Of a stretch of DNA of 9,914 nucleotides, positions 1 through 7,183 are shown piece after piece. The stretch's first letter is position 1, and every line of letters begins with the position of its first letter. The notes under the pieces are model-generated. The model was not told the origin of the DNA. It worked only from the letters and a program-made list of their open reading frames with translations, and did no database searches. The DNA lies in assembly GCA_039188505.1 (NCBI GenBank), contig JBCCZC010000197.1, positions 1 through 9,914 on the forward strand, given 5' to 3'. Made by a program: the position numbers and the translations under genes. The DNA is from JBCCZC01 sp039188505 (lineage in GTDB: Bacteria > Pseudomonadota > Gammaproteobacteria > Xanthomonadales > SZUA-38).

Positions 1-458
1 GGGTACTCGATGTCGGCATGTTGCGCCCGGGATCGCTGCGCTTCTTCGCCGAACAGGGCGTCGACCTCGGCGTACTGGGTGCAGAACCGGAGACGCTCCT
101 GGAGTCCATGGAGGACTTCACGGGTGCCGATGCGTTCGGGGGCGCGCTGCTCTGGGACCTGCCGAACTACCTTGAGGAACCGGACCTGGTCGCCCTCGGC
201 GCCTGGCTGGAGCAGCGCCTTGCGCCCGGGGCGCCGGTCTACCTGGCGCTGGCGACACGAACGCCGTATGCGGCCCGGCCGCGCCACTACGAAATCGTCG
301 ACGCGGGACACCTGCGCGTCGCCGCGGATCCGACGGTCGGCGACCGTGAAGTCATCATCAGCGGTCCCAAGCTCGATCGGCTCTGGGCTGCCTTCGAGGT
401 CGACCGGTCGTTCCTACTGCGAAACGGTTCGCAAGAGTACGTATGGCGTCGCGTCTGA
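1..458 (+). CDS. SAM-dependent methyltransferase-like protein, 5' partial
   Basis: The reading frame is open from the left edge (first full codon at base 3) and ends at TGA 456-458, so the true start lies outside the window. An ATG at 18 exists, but the five codons before it read V-L-D-V-G, which continues into MLRPGSLRFF. This resembles motif I of class I SAM-dependent methyltransferases (VLDvG...), so the ATG is probably internal. Further on, GALLWDLPNYL looks like the motif IV region, and APGAPVYLAL like the strand that follows in this fold. The visible part is about 152 residues; a full protein of this type is usually 200-250. The C-terminus ends ...QEYVWRRV. There is no signal peptide or membrane segment in the visible part. 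The substrate cannot be told, and the glycine-rich loop after VLDVG is atypical, so it may have lost activity. The 144-base gap that follows separates it from the next block. Confidence 0.6.
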   Translation, partial: VLDVGMLRPGSLRFFAEQGVDLGVLGAEPETLLESMEDFTGADAFGGALLWDLPNYLEEPDLVALGAWLEQRLAPGAPVYLALATRTPYAARPRHYEIVDAGHLRVAADPTVGDREVIISGPKLDRLWAAFEVDRSFLLRNGSQEYVWRRV

Positions 459-517
459 CCGGCGTCGAACGCCCGAATGCCTCCCCGGTGTCTGACCTCG
501 CTGGTGGTTTGAGCAGC

Positions 518-531
518 TCCGGCATGCCGGA
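518..531. repeat. 14-bp perfect palindrome upstream of the GCS2-CBS gene
   Basis: TCCGGCATGCCGGA equals its own reverse complement. It lies 59 bases after the methyltransferase-like stop and about 35 bases upstream of the candidate -10 element of the five-gene block. It could be a transcription-factor site or a weak hairpin at the end of the upstream transcript. No T-run follows it, so a classical intrinsic terminator is not supported. Confidence 0.4.
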
Positions 532-541
532 CGCGATAAAC

Positions 542-551
542 GAGCTAGCTC
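542..551. promoter_or_regulatory. 10-bp palindrome at the -35 position (candidate operator)
   Basis: GAGCTAGCTC is a perfect palindrome placed exactly where a -35 hexamer would fall relative to the TACACT element at 567-572. The bases there (GCTAGC with a 17-bp spacer) do not match TTGACA. A palindrome in place of a -35 box is what an activator or repressor site would look like. A 10-bp palindrome can also occur by chance, so this is tentative. Confidence 0.25.
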
Positions 552-563
552 TGGGGATGGCGA

Positions 564-572
564 TGCTACACT
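564..572 (+). promoter_or_regulatory. Candidate extended -10 promoter of the five-gene block
   Basis: TGC followed by TACACT matches the TGn extension plus a 4-of-6 match to TATAAT. It sits 30 bases before the ATG at 603, predicting a transcript start near 579 and a short leader of about 24 bases. There is no good -35 box, which extended -10 promoters can tolerate. This is the only plausible promoter I see in the gap before the block. Confidence 0.35.
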
Positions 573-602
573 GGCGCGAGCGGATGACCGGACGGATGAC
601 AG

Positions 603-2519
603 ATGGGTGAGCAACAGGTCCAGGCAGGCGGCGACGACCAGGCCCTGAGGGGCTTCATGAAGGCGCTGCTCAACGACGTGCTGGCCCTCGAGCACATGCT
701 CGAAAACGGCATGTTCGAAACCGATGTGCGCCGGATCGGTGCAGAACAGGAATTCTTCCTTGTCGATCAGGCGCGGAAACCCGCGAACCTGGCGCAGGAG
801 ATCATGGCCCGGGTCGACGATCCGCGGTTCACCTTCGAACTCGCGAAATTCAACCTCGAAGCGAACCTTTCTCCGCTCACCCTGGCCGGCGACTGCCTCC
901 GGCGCATGGAGCGCGAAGCCGTGGAGGTCGTGAAGCATGCGCGCGCGACGGCGCGCAGCGTCGGGGCCGACATCGTCCTGACCGGCATCCTGCCCACGCT
1001 CGGGAAGAAGGACCTGACGCTCGATAGCATGGTGCCGCGTCCACGGTATCGGGCCCTCAACGACGCTATCGTCAAGCTCCGTGGCGGGGAGGCGTTCAAG
1101 CTAGGCGTCAAGGGACTCGACGAGCTCGAGATCGAACACGACAACGTCATGCTCGAGGCCTGCAACGCAAGTTTCCAGATCCACTTCCAGGTGGCGCCAG
1201 ATGAATTCGCGAGCCTCTACAACATCGCACAGGCCGTCGCGGGCCCGGTCCTGGCCGCCGGGTCGAATTCCGCAACGTTGCTCGGCAAGCGACTCTGGCA
1301 CGAGACCCGGATCGCCGTATTCGAACATTCGATCGACGCGCGCTCCGGCCATCATCGGGCCCGCGGGCTCAAGCCGCGCGTCCATTTCGGAGAGCACTGG
1401 ATCGACCAGTCGGTGCTGGAGATCTTTCGGGAGGACATCGCCCGCTTCCGGGTGGTGCTGACGACCGAACACGACGGCGAGGATCCGGTGGCGCAGGTCG
1501 AAGCGGGCGGCGTGCCGCCGCTGACGGCGCTGCGCCTCCATAACGGTACGGTCTATCGCTGGAATCGGGCGTGCTACGGGATCACCGACGGCAAGCCACA
1601 CCTGCGGATCGAGCATCGAGCGCTCCCGTCCGGGCCGACGGTGCTCGACGAGGTGGCGAACGCGGCCTTCTTCTTCGGCCTGATGTCCGAACTGGCCGAA
1701 GAGATCGGCGACGTCCGGCAGCGCATGCGCTTTGAGGACGCCCGTTCCAATTTCTTCGCGGCCGCGCGCTACGGCCTCAAGGCTCAATTCACGTGGCTTG
1801 ATGGCGAGGAGCTAACCGCCAACGAGCTCATTCTCCGGCGCCTGCTGCCCGCAGCGCGACGCGGTCTGGAGCGGGTGAAGATTCGCCGCCGCGATATCGA
1901 CCGCTACCTCGGCGTCATCGAGGACCGGGTGACCGCCCAGCAGACCGGCGCGCGTTGGATGCTGGATTCGATGGCCGAGATGGATCCGGCCAAGAGCCTG
2001 GACGAGCGGCTGCGTAATCTGACCGCCGCCATCGTGTCCCAGCAAGCCCAGGAGCGCCCCGTCCACCGCTGGAAGCTGGCGGAGTTCTGCCAGTCCCAGG
2101 ACTGGCGCGACAGCTACCGGACGGTCGAGCAGATCATGACGACCGATCTCTTCACCGTCCGCCCCGATGATTTGATCGATTTCGCTGCCGCACTGATGGA
2201 GTGGAAGCACGTGCGCCACGTTCCGGTCGAAGACGACACGGGCAGGCTCGTCGGGCTGGTTTCCCATCGCGCGTTGCTGCGCATGGTGGCGCGTGGTTCG
2301 CAGCAGCGCCAGGTCGCGGTGCGCGACATCATGAACCCGGAGCCGACGACGATCTCCTCCCAGGCCCGCACCGTGGAGGCGATCCGCCTGATGCGTGAGC
2401 ACAAGGTCGCCTGTCTGCCCGTGGTCAACGAGGACAAGCTTGCGGGCGTGGTCACCGAAGCGGATCTGATCGGCGTCGCTGGCAAGCTGCTGGAGACGTT
2501 CCTGGAAGAAGGGGAGTGA
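603..2519 (+). CDS. Glutamate-cysteine ligase family (GCS2) protein with C-terminal CBS domain pair
   Basis: This 638-residue cytoplasmic protein has two parts. Residues about 20-400 resemble the GCS2 carboxylate-amine ligase family, whose members join the gamma-carboxyl of glutamate or a similar acid to an amine using ATP. Visible blocks are IGAEQEFFLVD (45-55, the metal/ATP glutamates), FNLEANLSP (83-91), CNASFQIHFQV (187-197), a G-S-N-S-A segment (220-224) and LRIEHRALPSGP (334-345). Residues 506-563 and 571-630 form a CBS pair (VEQIMTTDLFTVRPDD, then VRDIMNPEPTTISSQ, with LPVVNEDKLAGVVTEADL near the end). CBS pairs typically bind AMP, ATP or SAM, so adenylate control of the ligase is inferred. 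The start at 603 is the first ATG after an in-frame stop at 597-599; the ribosome site is weak, and Met19 (657) is a possible alternative. The substrate is unknown: the fusion is not typical of GshA or EgtA. It is the first gene of the five-gene block, and its stop overlaps the next start by one base. Confidence 0.85.
   Translation: MGEQQVQAGGDDQALRGFMKALLNDVLALEHMLENGMFETDVRRIGAEQEFFLVDQARKPANLAQEIMARVDDPRFTFELAKFNLEANLSPLTLAGDCLRRMEREAVEVVKHARATARSVGADIVLTGILPTLGKKDLTLDSMVPRPRYRALNDAIVKLRGGEAFKLGVKGLDELEIEHDNVMLEACNASFQIHFQVAPDEFASLYNIAQAVAGPVLAAGSNSATLLGKRLWHETRIAVFEHSIDARSGHHRARGLKPRVHFGEHWIDQSVLEIFREDIARFRVVLTTEHDGEDPVAQVEAGGVPPLTALRLHNGTVYRWNRACYGITDGKPHLRIEHRALPSGPTVLDEVANAAFFFGLMSELAEEIGDVRQRMRFEDARSNFFAAARYGLKAQFTWLDGEELTANELILRRLLPAARRGLERVKIRRRDIDRYLGVIEDRVTAQQTGARWMLDSMAEMDPAKSLDERLRNLTAAIVSQQAQERPVHRWKLAEFCQSQDWRDSYRTVEQIMTTDLFTVRPDDLIDFAAALMEWKHVRHVPVEDDTGRLVGLVSHRALLRMVARGSQQRQVAVRDIMNPEPTTISSQARTVEAIRLMREHKVACLPVVNEDKLAGVVTEADLIGVAGKLLETFLEEGE
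2509..2516 (+). promoter_or_regulatory. Ribosome binding site deciding the lipoprotein start
   Basis: AAGGGGAG lies inside the last codons of the GCS2-CBS gene, just before the TGATG stop-start junction. It favours ATG 2519 over the GTG at 2516, because the GTG would overlap the Shine-Dalgarno sequence itself. Confidence 0.5.
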
Positions 2520-2953
2520 TGCGCGCGGCCATCCTGCTAATGGCCGTCGCCCTGGTCACCGCCTGCTCCGACCCCGCTTCACCGGAAGCGCGCCTGCGTG
2601 GCACGATCGACGCGATGGAGGAAGCCGGTGAGGCCGGGAATCGGGCCGACTTCATGGAATTCGTGGCCGACGATTTCGGCGGGCCCAGTGCGGCGATCGA
2701 CCGCAAGGGTCTGTCGGACATGTTCCGCATGCAGATTCTCGTGCATACGCGCGTTTCGGCGGTGCTGTCGAATATGGATTTGCAGGTGTACGGTGATCGC
2801 GCTACCGCGACGTTTCACGCGCTGCTGACCGGCGGCCCGCGAGCATGGCTCCCCGAAACCGGCCGCATCTATCGCATCGAAACCGGCTGGCGCCTGGACG
2901 GGTCCGACTGGGAACTCATCAGCGCCGACTGGAAGCCCCTCGGTTCAAGCTGA
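2519..2953 (+). CDS. Small lipoprotein, probable NTF2/SnoaL-like fold
   Basis: From ATG 2519 the protein has 144 residues. It opens with a type II signal peptide (MRAAILLMAVALVTAC) with lipobox V-T-A-C and lipidated Cys16. Ser at +2 predicts sorting to the outer membrane by the Lol rule. The remainder has the order of an NTF2/SnoaL domain: a first helix (ARLRGTIDAMEEAGEAGN), the segment RADFMEFVADDFGGP where such domains have their 'loading' motif, then beta strands (VLSNMDLQVYGDRATATFHALL, and RIYRIETGWRLDGSDWELISADWKP) typical of the curved sheet. These domains bind small ligands or act as envelope adaptors; no catalytic residue can be named. The start forms TGATG with the upstream stop, and the next gene begins 4 bases after its own stop, so it is very likely translated as part of the block. 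The fold call rests on pattern only. Confidence 0.75.
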   Translation: MRAAILLMAVALVTACSDPASPEARLRGTIDAMEEAGEAGNRADFMEFVADDFGGPSAAIDRKGLSDMFRMQILVHTRVSAVLSNMDLQVYGDRATATFHALLTGGPRAWLPETGRIYRIETGWRLDGSDWELISADWKPLGSS

Positions 2954-2957
2954 ATCC

Positions 2958-3962
2958 ATGACGAACGAGCAGACCCCCGGCGCGCCGCGGTTCCACGCGG
3001 CCGCTTGCCAAACCAATTTTCCTGCCCCGACCCATCGCCGCGAAATCGGCGAGCGGGTTCGCCGCATGTGCGCGATGATCCGCGACACGGTCATCGGCTA
3101 CGAGCCTTTCTTCGATGTCCGGCTGCTTGCGTTTCCCGAGTTCGCTCACGCGGTGCCGATTCACGATGACGCGTCGAAGCTGCTCGAGCACCTCGCCGTC
3201 GAGCTGCCCAACGAGCACACGGACGCCTACGCGGCGGTCTGCCGGGAGCTGGGTTGCTACGTGCAGACGGGGACCTTTCTCGAGCGCGACCCGGCGTGGC
3301 CCGGGCACGTTTTCAACACCACCGTTCTGGTCGGTCCCGAGGGCGTACTGGGCCGCTACCGCAAGGTGAATCCCTGGCTACCCTGGGAGGTTCATACGAG
3401 CCCCCATGATCTTCCTGGTTACGGGGACGAGCCCTTTCCCGTAGTCGACACGCCGCTTGGCCGGATCGGCTGCGCAATCTGCTATGATTGGCTGTTCCCC
3501 GAGACCATTCGCCAGCTGGCCTTCAACGGTGCCGAGATTCTCGTCCGCGTCTCGGCCTACATGGATCCCTGGGGCGCGACGCCACCGATGGACTGGTGGA
3601 CGCTGTTCAACCGGGCCCGGGCGGCCGAGAACACGGCTTACGTCCTCGCAGCCAACCAGGGCGCGGAGTACCGCAACTATCCCCCCTTCTCCTGGCCGGG
3701 GGGCAGCATGGTCGTCGATTTCGACGGACGAGTCCTTGCCCAGGCCGATCCCGGCCCCGATGAGAAGGTGGTCGTGGCGCCGATCGACCTGGCGGCCCTC
3801 CGGGACGCGCGCGAGCGCCGCGTCGGTCACGATATGCGGGCCCATTACCGGGCGGAGATCCACGGCTATGCGGCGACGCCGCGTCTCGCCGCCGCGGACG
3901 GGGAGATCACGATGGCCGGCAGCCGCGATCGCATTGCCGCCGCCAAGGGGACGCTCTCATGA
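2958..3962 (+). CDS. Nitrilase-superfamily carbon-nitrogen hydrolase (amidase)
   Basis: This 334-residue cytoplasmic enzyme carries the complete nitrilase-superfamily catalytic set: Glu61 in LLAFPEFAH, Lys136 in GRYRKVNPW and Cys175 in GCAICYDWLFPE. A Trp-Glu-Val-His stretch (143-146) lies where a second conserved glutamate is often found. The superfamily hydrolyses amides, carbamoyl groups or nitriles through a thioimidate or acyl-enzyme on the cysteine. The C-I-C-Y-D-W-L-F-P-E surround and the RAAENTAYVLAANQG block (221-235) are closer to amidase and N-carbamoyl-hydrolase branches than to true nitrilases, so amide hydrolysis is the more likely reaction. The substrate is unknown. There is no signal peptide. 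The Shine-Dalgarno sequence is poor and the start lies only 4 bases after the lipoprotein stop, consistent with coupling. Its TGA overlaps the next ATG (ATGA). Confidence 0.9.
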   Translation: MTNEQTPGAPRFHAAACQTNFPAPTHRREIGERVRRMCAMIRDTVIGYEPFFDVRLLAFPEFAHAVPIHDDASKLLEHLAVELPNEHTDAYAAVCRELGCYVQTGTFLERDPAWPGHVFNTTVLVGPEGVLGRYRKVNPWLPWEVHTSPHDLPGYGDEPFPVVDTPLGRIGCAICYDWLFPETIRQLAFNGAEILVRVSAYMDPWGATPPMDWWTLFNRARAAENTAYVLAANQGAEYRNYPPFSWPGGSMVVDFDGRVLAQADPGPDEKVVVAPIDLAALRDARERRVGHDMRAHYRAEIHGYAATPRLAAADGEITMAGSRDRIAAAKGTLS

Positions 3963-6900
3963 AGCGTCTCGGGCTGCTCCTCGCGCTGGTGCTGCTGGGG
4001 TGCGAGCGCCCCGAAACGCCGGCGCCGGCCTCCCCGGCGGCCGGCGGGGCGCCCGGCGAGCCGGCGCTGATTGCGTTGAATAATCGGGGCGTCGGCGAGA
4101 TGGGCTACTTCGACTACGCCGCCGCGCGGGACACCTTCGCGGGACTGGTCGAGCAGGCACCGGCCTGGAGCGACGCGCGCATCAACCTCGCGATCGCCAC
4201 GCTCAATCGGCAGGAGCCGGGCGACGAAGACGCCGCTCTGGTGATCCTCGACGGTGTGCTGGCCGAAGATCCGGACAATCCCCGGGGACACTTCATCGCC
4301 GGAATTCTGCTGTTCAACCGAGGTGATGTCGCCGCGGCCCGCGACCGCTTCGCCCGGGCGGCAGAGCTGGCCCCGCGCGATGCTCACGCGGCCTACTACG
4401 TCGGCCAGTGCGACCTTCAGCTCGGCGCGTATCCGGAGGCGAAGGCATCCATGGAGCGGGCCGTGGCCCTCGACCCCTATCTTCGCAGCGCGTGGTACGG
4501 CGCCTTCCTCGCAGAGCAGCGGCTGGGAGATCGGGAGGCGGCGCGCGCGCAGCTGGAGCAGTACGAGCGCCTGGCGCGTAATCCGCGAAGCCACCTGGCG
4601 GAGATCAAGTACACGCGGATGGGGCCGCTCGCCGAGGCGATCGCGGTCCGGGCGACCGGTGCCGCGGACCCTCAGTCGCCGGCGGGGCGCTGGGACCGGT
4701 CGCCCTGGCCCGCGCCGGCGGTGCTTGCCACGGCCGCACCCCTGGCGGGAACGCCGCTGGTGGACCCGGATCGAAGCTGGTTGGCGCTGCCGCTGCCCGG
4801 GGGGCTGCTGGTGGTCGACGCCGCCGGCGACCCCGTCGATCTGCCGTTCGCCGGCGACACGGCCGTTGTCGCCGTGGGCTGGGGTGACTTCGACAACGAC
4901 GGGCGGACCGACGCCTACCTGGGACGCCGCGGCGAGGATCAGCTTTGGCTGAACGGCCCCGACGGCTGGCGCCTGCTGGGGCCGGAGACGGGCGCTGCGC
5001 TCGACGGTACCGCGTCGAGCGTGCTGGTCATCGACGCCGACCACGATGGCGACCTGGACGTGTTCATCGTGCGCGATGACGCGCCGGTGGAGCTGCTCGC
5101 AAACACGGGTGACGGGGCGTTTCGCCCGCTCGCCGAGACGGCGGGTCTCGACGACGGCGGCCGTGGCGGTCGCGCGCTGGCAGCGGATCTCGACGGTGAT
5201 CGGGACCTCGATCTCGTCGTCGCCCGTGACGGGCAGGTGCCGGTGATCTGGCTCAACGACCGGCTCTGGGCCTGGACCCGGACTACCGGTCCCGCGACGT
5301 TGACGGGCAGGGCGCTCGTCCTGGCAGACCTCGAGGCCGACGGCCGCACAGAGCTCTGCGGCCTCGTCGGAGGAGCCGTGACCTGCCACGGCTACGACCT
5401 CGACGGCTGGACGCCGGCGGGCGACCCGATCGAGACGGCGATCGCCGGTGAGCTTGCACTCGCCGACGCCGACGGCGACGGTGCCTGGGAGCTCATCGTC
5501 GCCGGGGACGCGCAGTGGCAGGTCGTCGAACCGATCACGGGCCAGGCACTCGACGCGCAGGCCGGCCGCCTCCTCAGCATCTGGAATGCTGATCCCGGTG
5601 AGGCGCCGCGCTACGTGCTCGCGGTCGACGGTGCGCTAACGGCATCGCAGCTGACCGGCCCCACGTTTCTCGCCGTCAGCTTCACGGGCCGGGAGGACGA
5701 GGGGGCTTCGATGCGTTCCAACGCATCGGGCATCGGCACGCGCTTCGTCTTGCGGCACGGGTCCCTGTGGACCGCCGGCTGGCTGCTGCCCGCAACCAGC
5801 GGCCGGGGTTCGGAACTGCAGCCGGCCGCGATCGGGACCGGCGGTCATGCCTATGCGGACTACGTCGAGATCGACTGGTCGGACGGCGTGTTCCAGACCG
5901 AGCTCGAGCTCGCGGCCGGGGCGGCGCACCGGATCCCGGAGACGCAGCGGCAGCTTGCGAGCTGCCCGGTGCTGTTCGGCTGGGATGGCGAGCAGCATGC
6001 GTTCCTGAGCGACGTACTCGGCGTGGGCGGGATCGGCTTCGCGATCGGACCGGGCGAATATGCCGAGCCTCGGCCGTTCGAGTCTTTTCGGATCGACGCC
6101 AACCGGCTGGCGGCGCGCAATGGCGTGCTGGAGCTTCTGCTGACCGAACCGATGGAAGAGACGGCCTACGTCGATCAGGTGACGCTGCATGCCGTCGATC
6201 ACCCCGCGACCCTCATCATGACGCTGGACGAGCGCATGGCGACCGACGGCACGACGCCAACGGGCGAGCCGCTGTTCCTCGAGTCCGTTCTCGCACCCGT
6301 AAGGGCCAGGAATGATCGTGGTGACGAGGTGCTGGAGGAGCTGCTGGCGACGGACCTGAGGGCCGCCCCGCCGGGCCCGCGCGATCCCCGCTTCCTCGGC
6401 CTCCTGGCCCGTCCCCACGTGCTGACCGTCGAGTTCGACGCGCCCCTGGACGCCTTCGATCGCCCCATCCTGATCTTTGATGGCTGGGTTGAGTACGGCT
6501 ATTCGCAGACCAGCTTTGCGGCCTGGCAGGCGGGAATCCGTTACGAGCCGCCGACGCTCGAGGCACGCGGTGGCGACGGGCAGTGGCGCGTCGTGGGCGC
6601 GAGCTTTGGCTACCCCGCAGGCATGCCGCGCGAGGCGGCGATGCGCCTCGAGGCCCTGCCGGCCGGAACGAACGCGCTTCGGCTGACGACCAACCAGGAG
6701 ATCTACTTCGATCGCCTCGCCGTTGGCGCCGCGGTCGCGGGCAGCCCCACGACCCATGCGCTCCCGCTGGCCGATGGTCGCCTGGAGCGCATCGGATTCC
6801 CGCGACGGACCGACGGACCGCAGCGCCAGCCGGACTACGACTTCGACGTGCGGGATCCGTTCTGGGACACGCGCTACCAGGCGGGCTTCTACACGAGCCT

Positions 6901-7183
6901 CGGCGACGCCAGTTCGCTGGTTACCGATCGCGACAACGCGCTGGCGATCGTCGGCCCCGGGGACTCCCTGACGATGCGCTTCAGCGTCGCTGATCTTCCG
7001 CCCGTGCCCTCGGGCTGGCGGCGAAGCTACGTGGCCCGATTCCACGGCTGGGCCAAGGACATGGATCTATTCACGCGCGCTGGCGAGACGGTCGGTCCGC
7101 TTCCCCGGGACCCGACCGTTGCGGTCGATCGGTCAGATCGGCTCCATGCGCGCTATAACCAGCGCTATCAGGCAGGCCGGTGA
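3959..7183 (+). CDS. Large lipoprotein: TPR repeats, FG-GAP/VCBS calcium loops, ASPIC/UnbV domain, unknown C-terminal region
   Basis: This 1074-residue envelope protein begins with a lipoprotein signal (MKRLGLLLALVLLGC, lipobox L-L-G-C, Cys15), then a Pro/Ala/Gly-rich linker (17-36). Residues 37-209 hold about five TPR units (for example the units ending ...DRFARAAELAPR and ...SMERAVALDPY). Residues about 300-515 are an FG-GAP/VCBS beta-propeller with calcium-loop motifs DFDNDGRTD (310-318), DADHDGDLD (359-367), DLDGDRDLD (410-418), a degraded DLEADGRTE (457-465) and DADGDGAWE (503-511). Residues about 585-660 match ASPIC/UnbV (SNASGIGTRFVL, YVEIDWSDGVFQTELELAAG), as in CRTAC1-like proteins. 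The last ~405 residues open with SCPVLFGWDGEQHAF and LGVGGIGFAIGPGEY; I cannot assign them to a named domain. TPR and propeller parts suggest protein binding and calcium-dependent scaffolding at the cell surface. AAGGGG (3945-3950) lies 8 bases before the ATG, inside the nitrilase gene. Confidence 0.88.
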   Translation: MKRLGLLLALVLLGCERPETPAPASPAAGGAPGEPALIALNNRGVGEMGYFDYAAARDTFAGLVEQAPAWSDARINLAIATLNRQEPGDEDAALVILDGVLAEDPDNPRGHFIAGILLFNRGDVAAARDRFARAAELAPRDAHAAYYVGQCDLQLGAYPEAKASMERAVALDPYLRSAWYGAFLAEQRLGDREAARAQLEQYERLARNPRSHLAEIKYTRMGPLAEAIAVRATGAADPQSPAGRWDRSPWPAPAVLATAAPLAGTPLVDPDRSWLALPLPGGLLVVDAAGDPVDLPFAGDTAVVAVGWGDFDNDGRTDAYLGRRGEDQLWLNGPDGWRLLGPETGAALDGTASSVLVIDADHDGDLDVFIVRDDAPVELLANTGDGAFRPLAETAGLDDGGRGGRALAADLDGDRDLDLVVARDGQVPVIWLNDRLWAWTRTTGPATLTGRALVLADLEADGRTELCGLVGGAVTCHGYDLDGWTPAGDPIETAIAGELALADADGDGAWELIVAGDAQWQVVEPITGQALDAQAGRLLSIWNADPGEAPRYVLAVDGALTASQLTGPTFLAVSFTGREDEGASMRSNASGIGTRFVLRHGSLWTAGWLLPATSGRGSELQPAAIGTGGHAYADYVEIDWSDGVFQTELELAAGAAHRIPETQRQLASCPVLFGWDGEQHAFLSDVLGVGGIGFAIGPGEYAEPRPFESFRIDANRLAARNGVLELLLTEPMEETAYVDQVTLHAVDHPATLIMTLDERMATDGTTPTGEPLFLESVLAPVRARNDRGDEVLEELLATDLRAAPPGPRDPRFLGLLARPHVLTVEFDAPLDAFDRPILIFDGWVEYGYSQTSFAAWQAGIRYEPPTLEARGGDGQWRVVGASFGYPAGMPREAAMRLEALPAGTNALRLTTNQEIYFDRLAVGAAVAGSPTTHALPLADGRLERIGFPRRTDGPQRQPDYDFDVRDPFWDTRYQAGFYTSLGDASSLVTDRDNALAIVGPGDSLTMRFSVADLPPVPSGWRRSYVARFHGWAKDMDLFTRAGETVGPLPRDPTVAVDRSDRLHARYNQRYQAGR

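Noticed and set aside
10..495. 161-codon plus-strand frame overlapping the methyltransferase-like gene
   Set aside because: It is rich in Arg and Ser with no fold-like pattern, whereas the frame ending at 458 continues a VLDVG motif and a WDLPNYL motif.
603..2519. Calling the first block gene gshA or egtA
   Set aside because: The C-terminal CBS pair and the differing amine-site region do not fit either; only family-level assignment is justified.
3866..5389. 507-codon open frame on the minus strand
   Set aside because: It lies antisense to the nitrilase end and the large lipoprotein, whose frames carry clear signal peptide, TPR and calcium-loop motifs. The minus-strand translation is rich in Arg, Gly and Gln with no domain, as expected for a high-GC shadow frame.
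5636..7045. 469-codon open frame on the minus strand
   Set aside because: Antisense to the ASPIC/UnbV and C-terminal parts of the large lipoprotein; low-complexity Arg/Gly/Gln composition and no recognisable motif.
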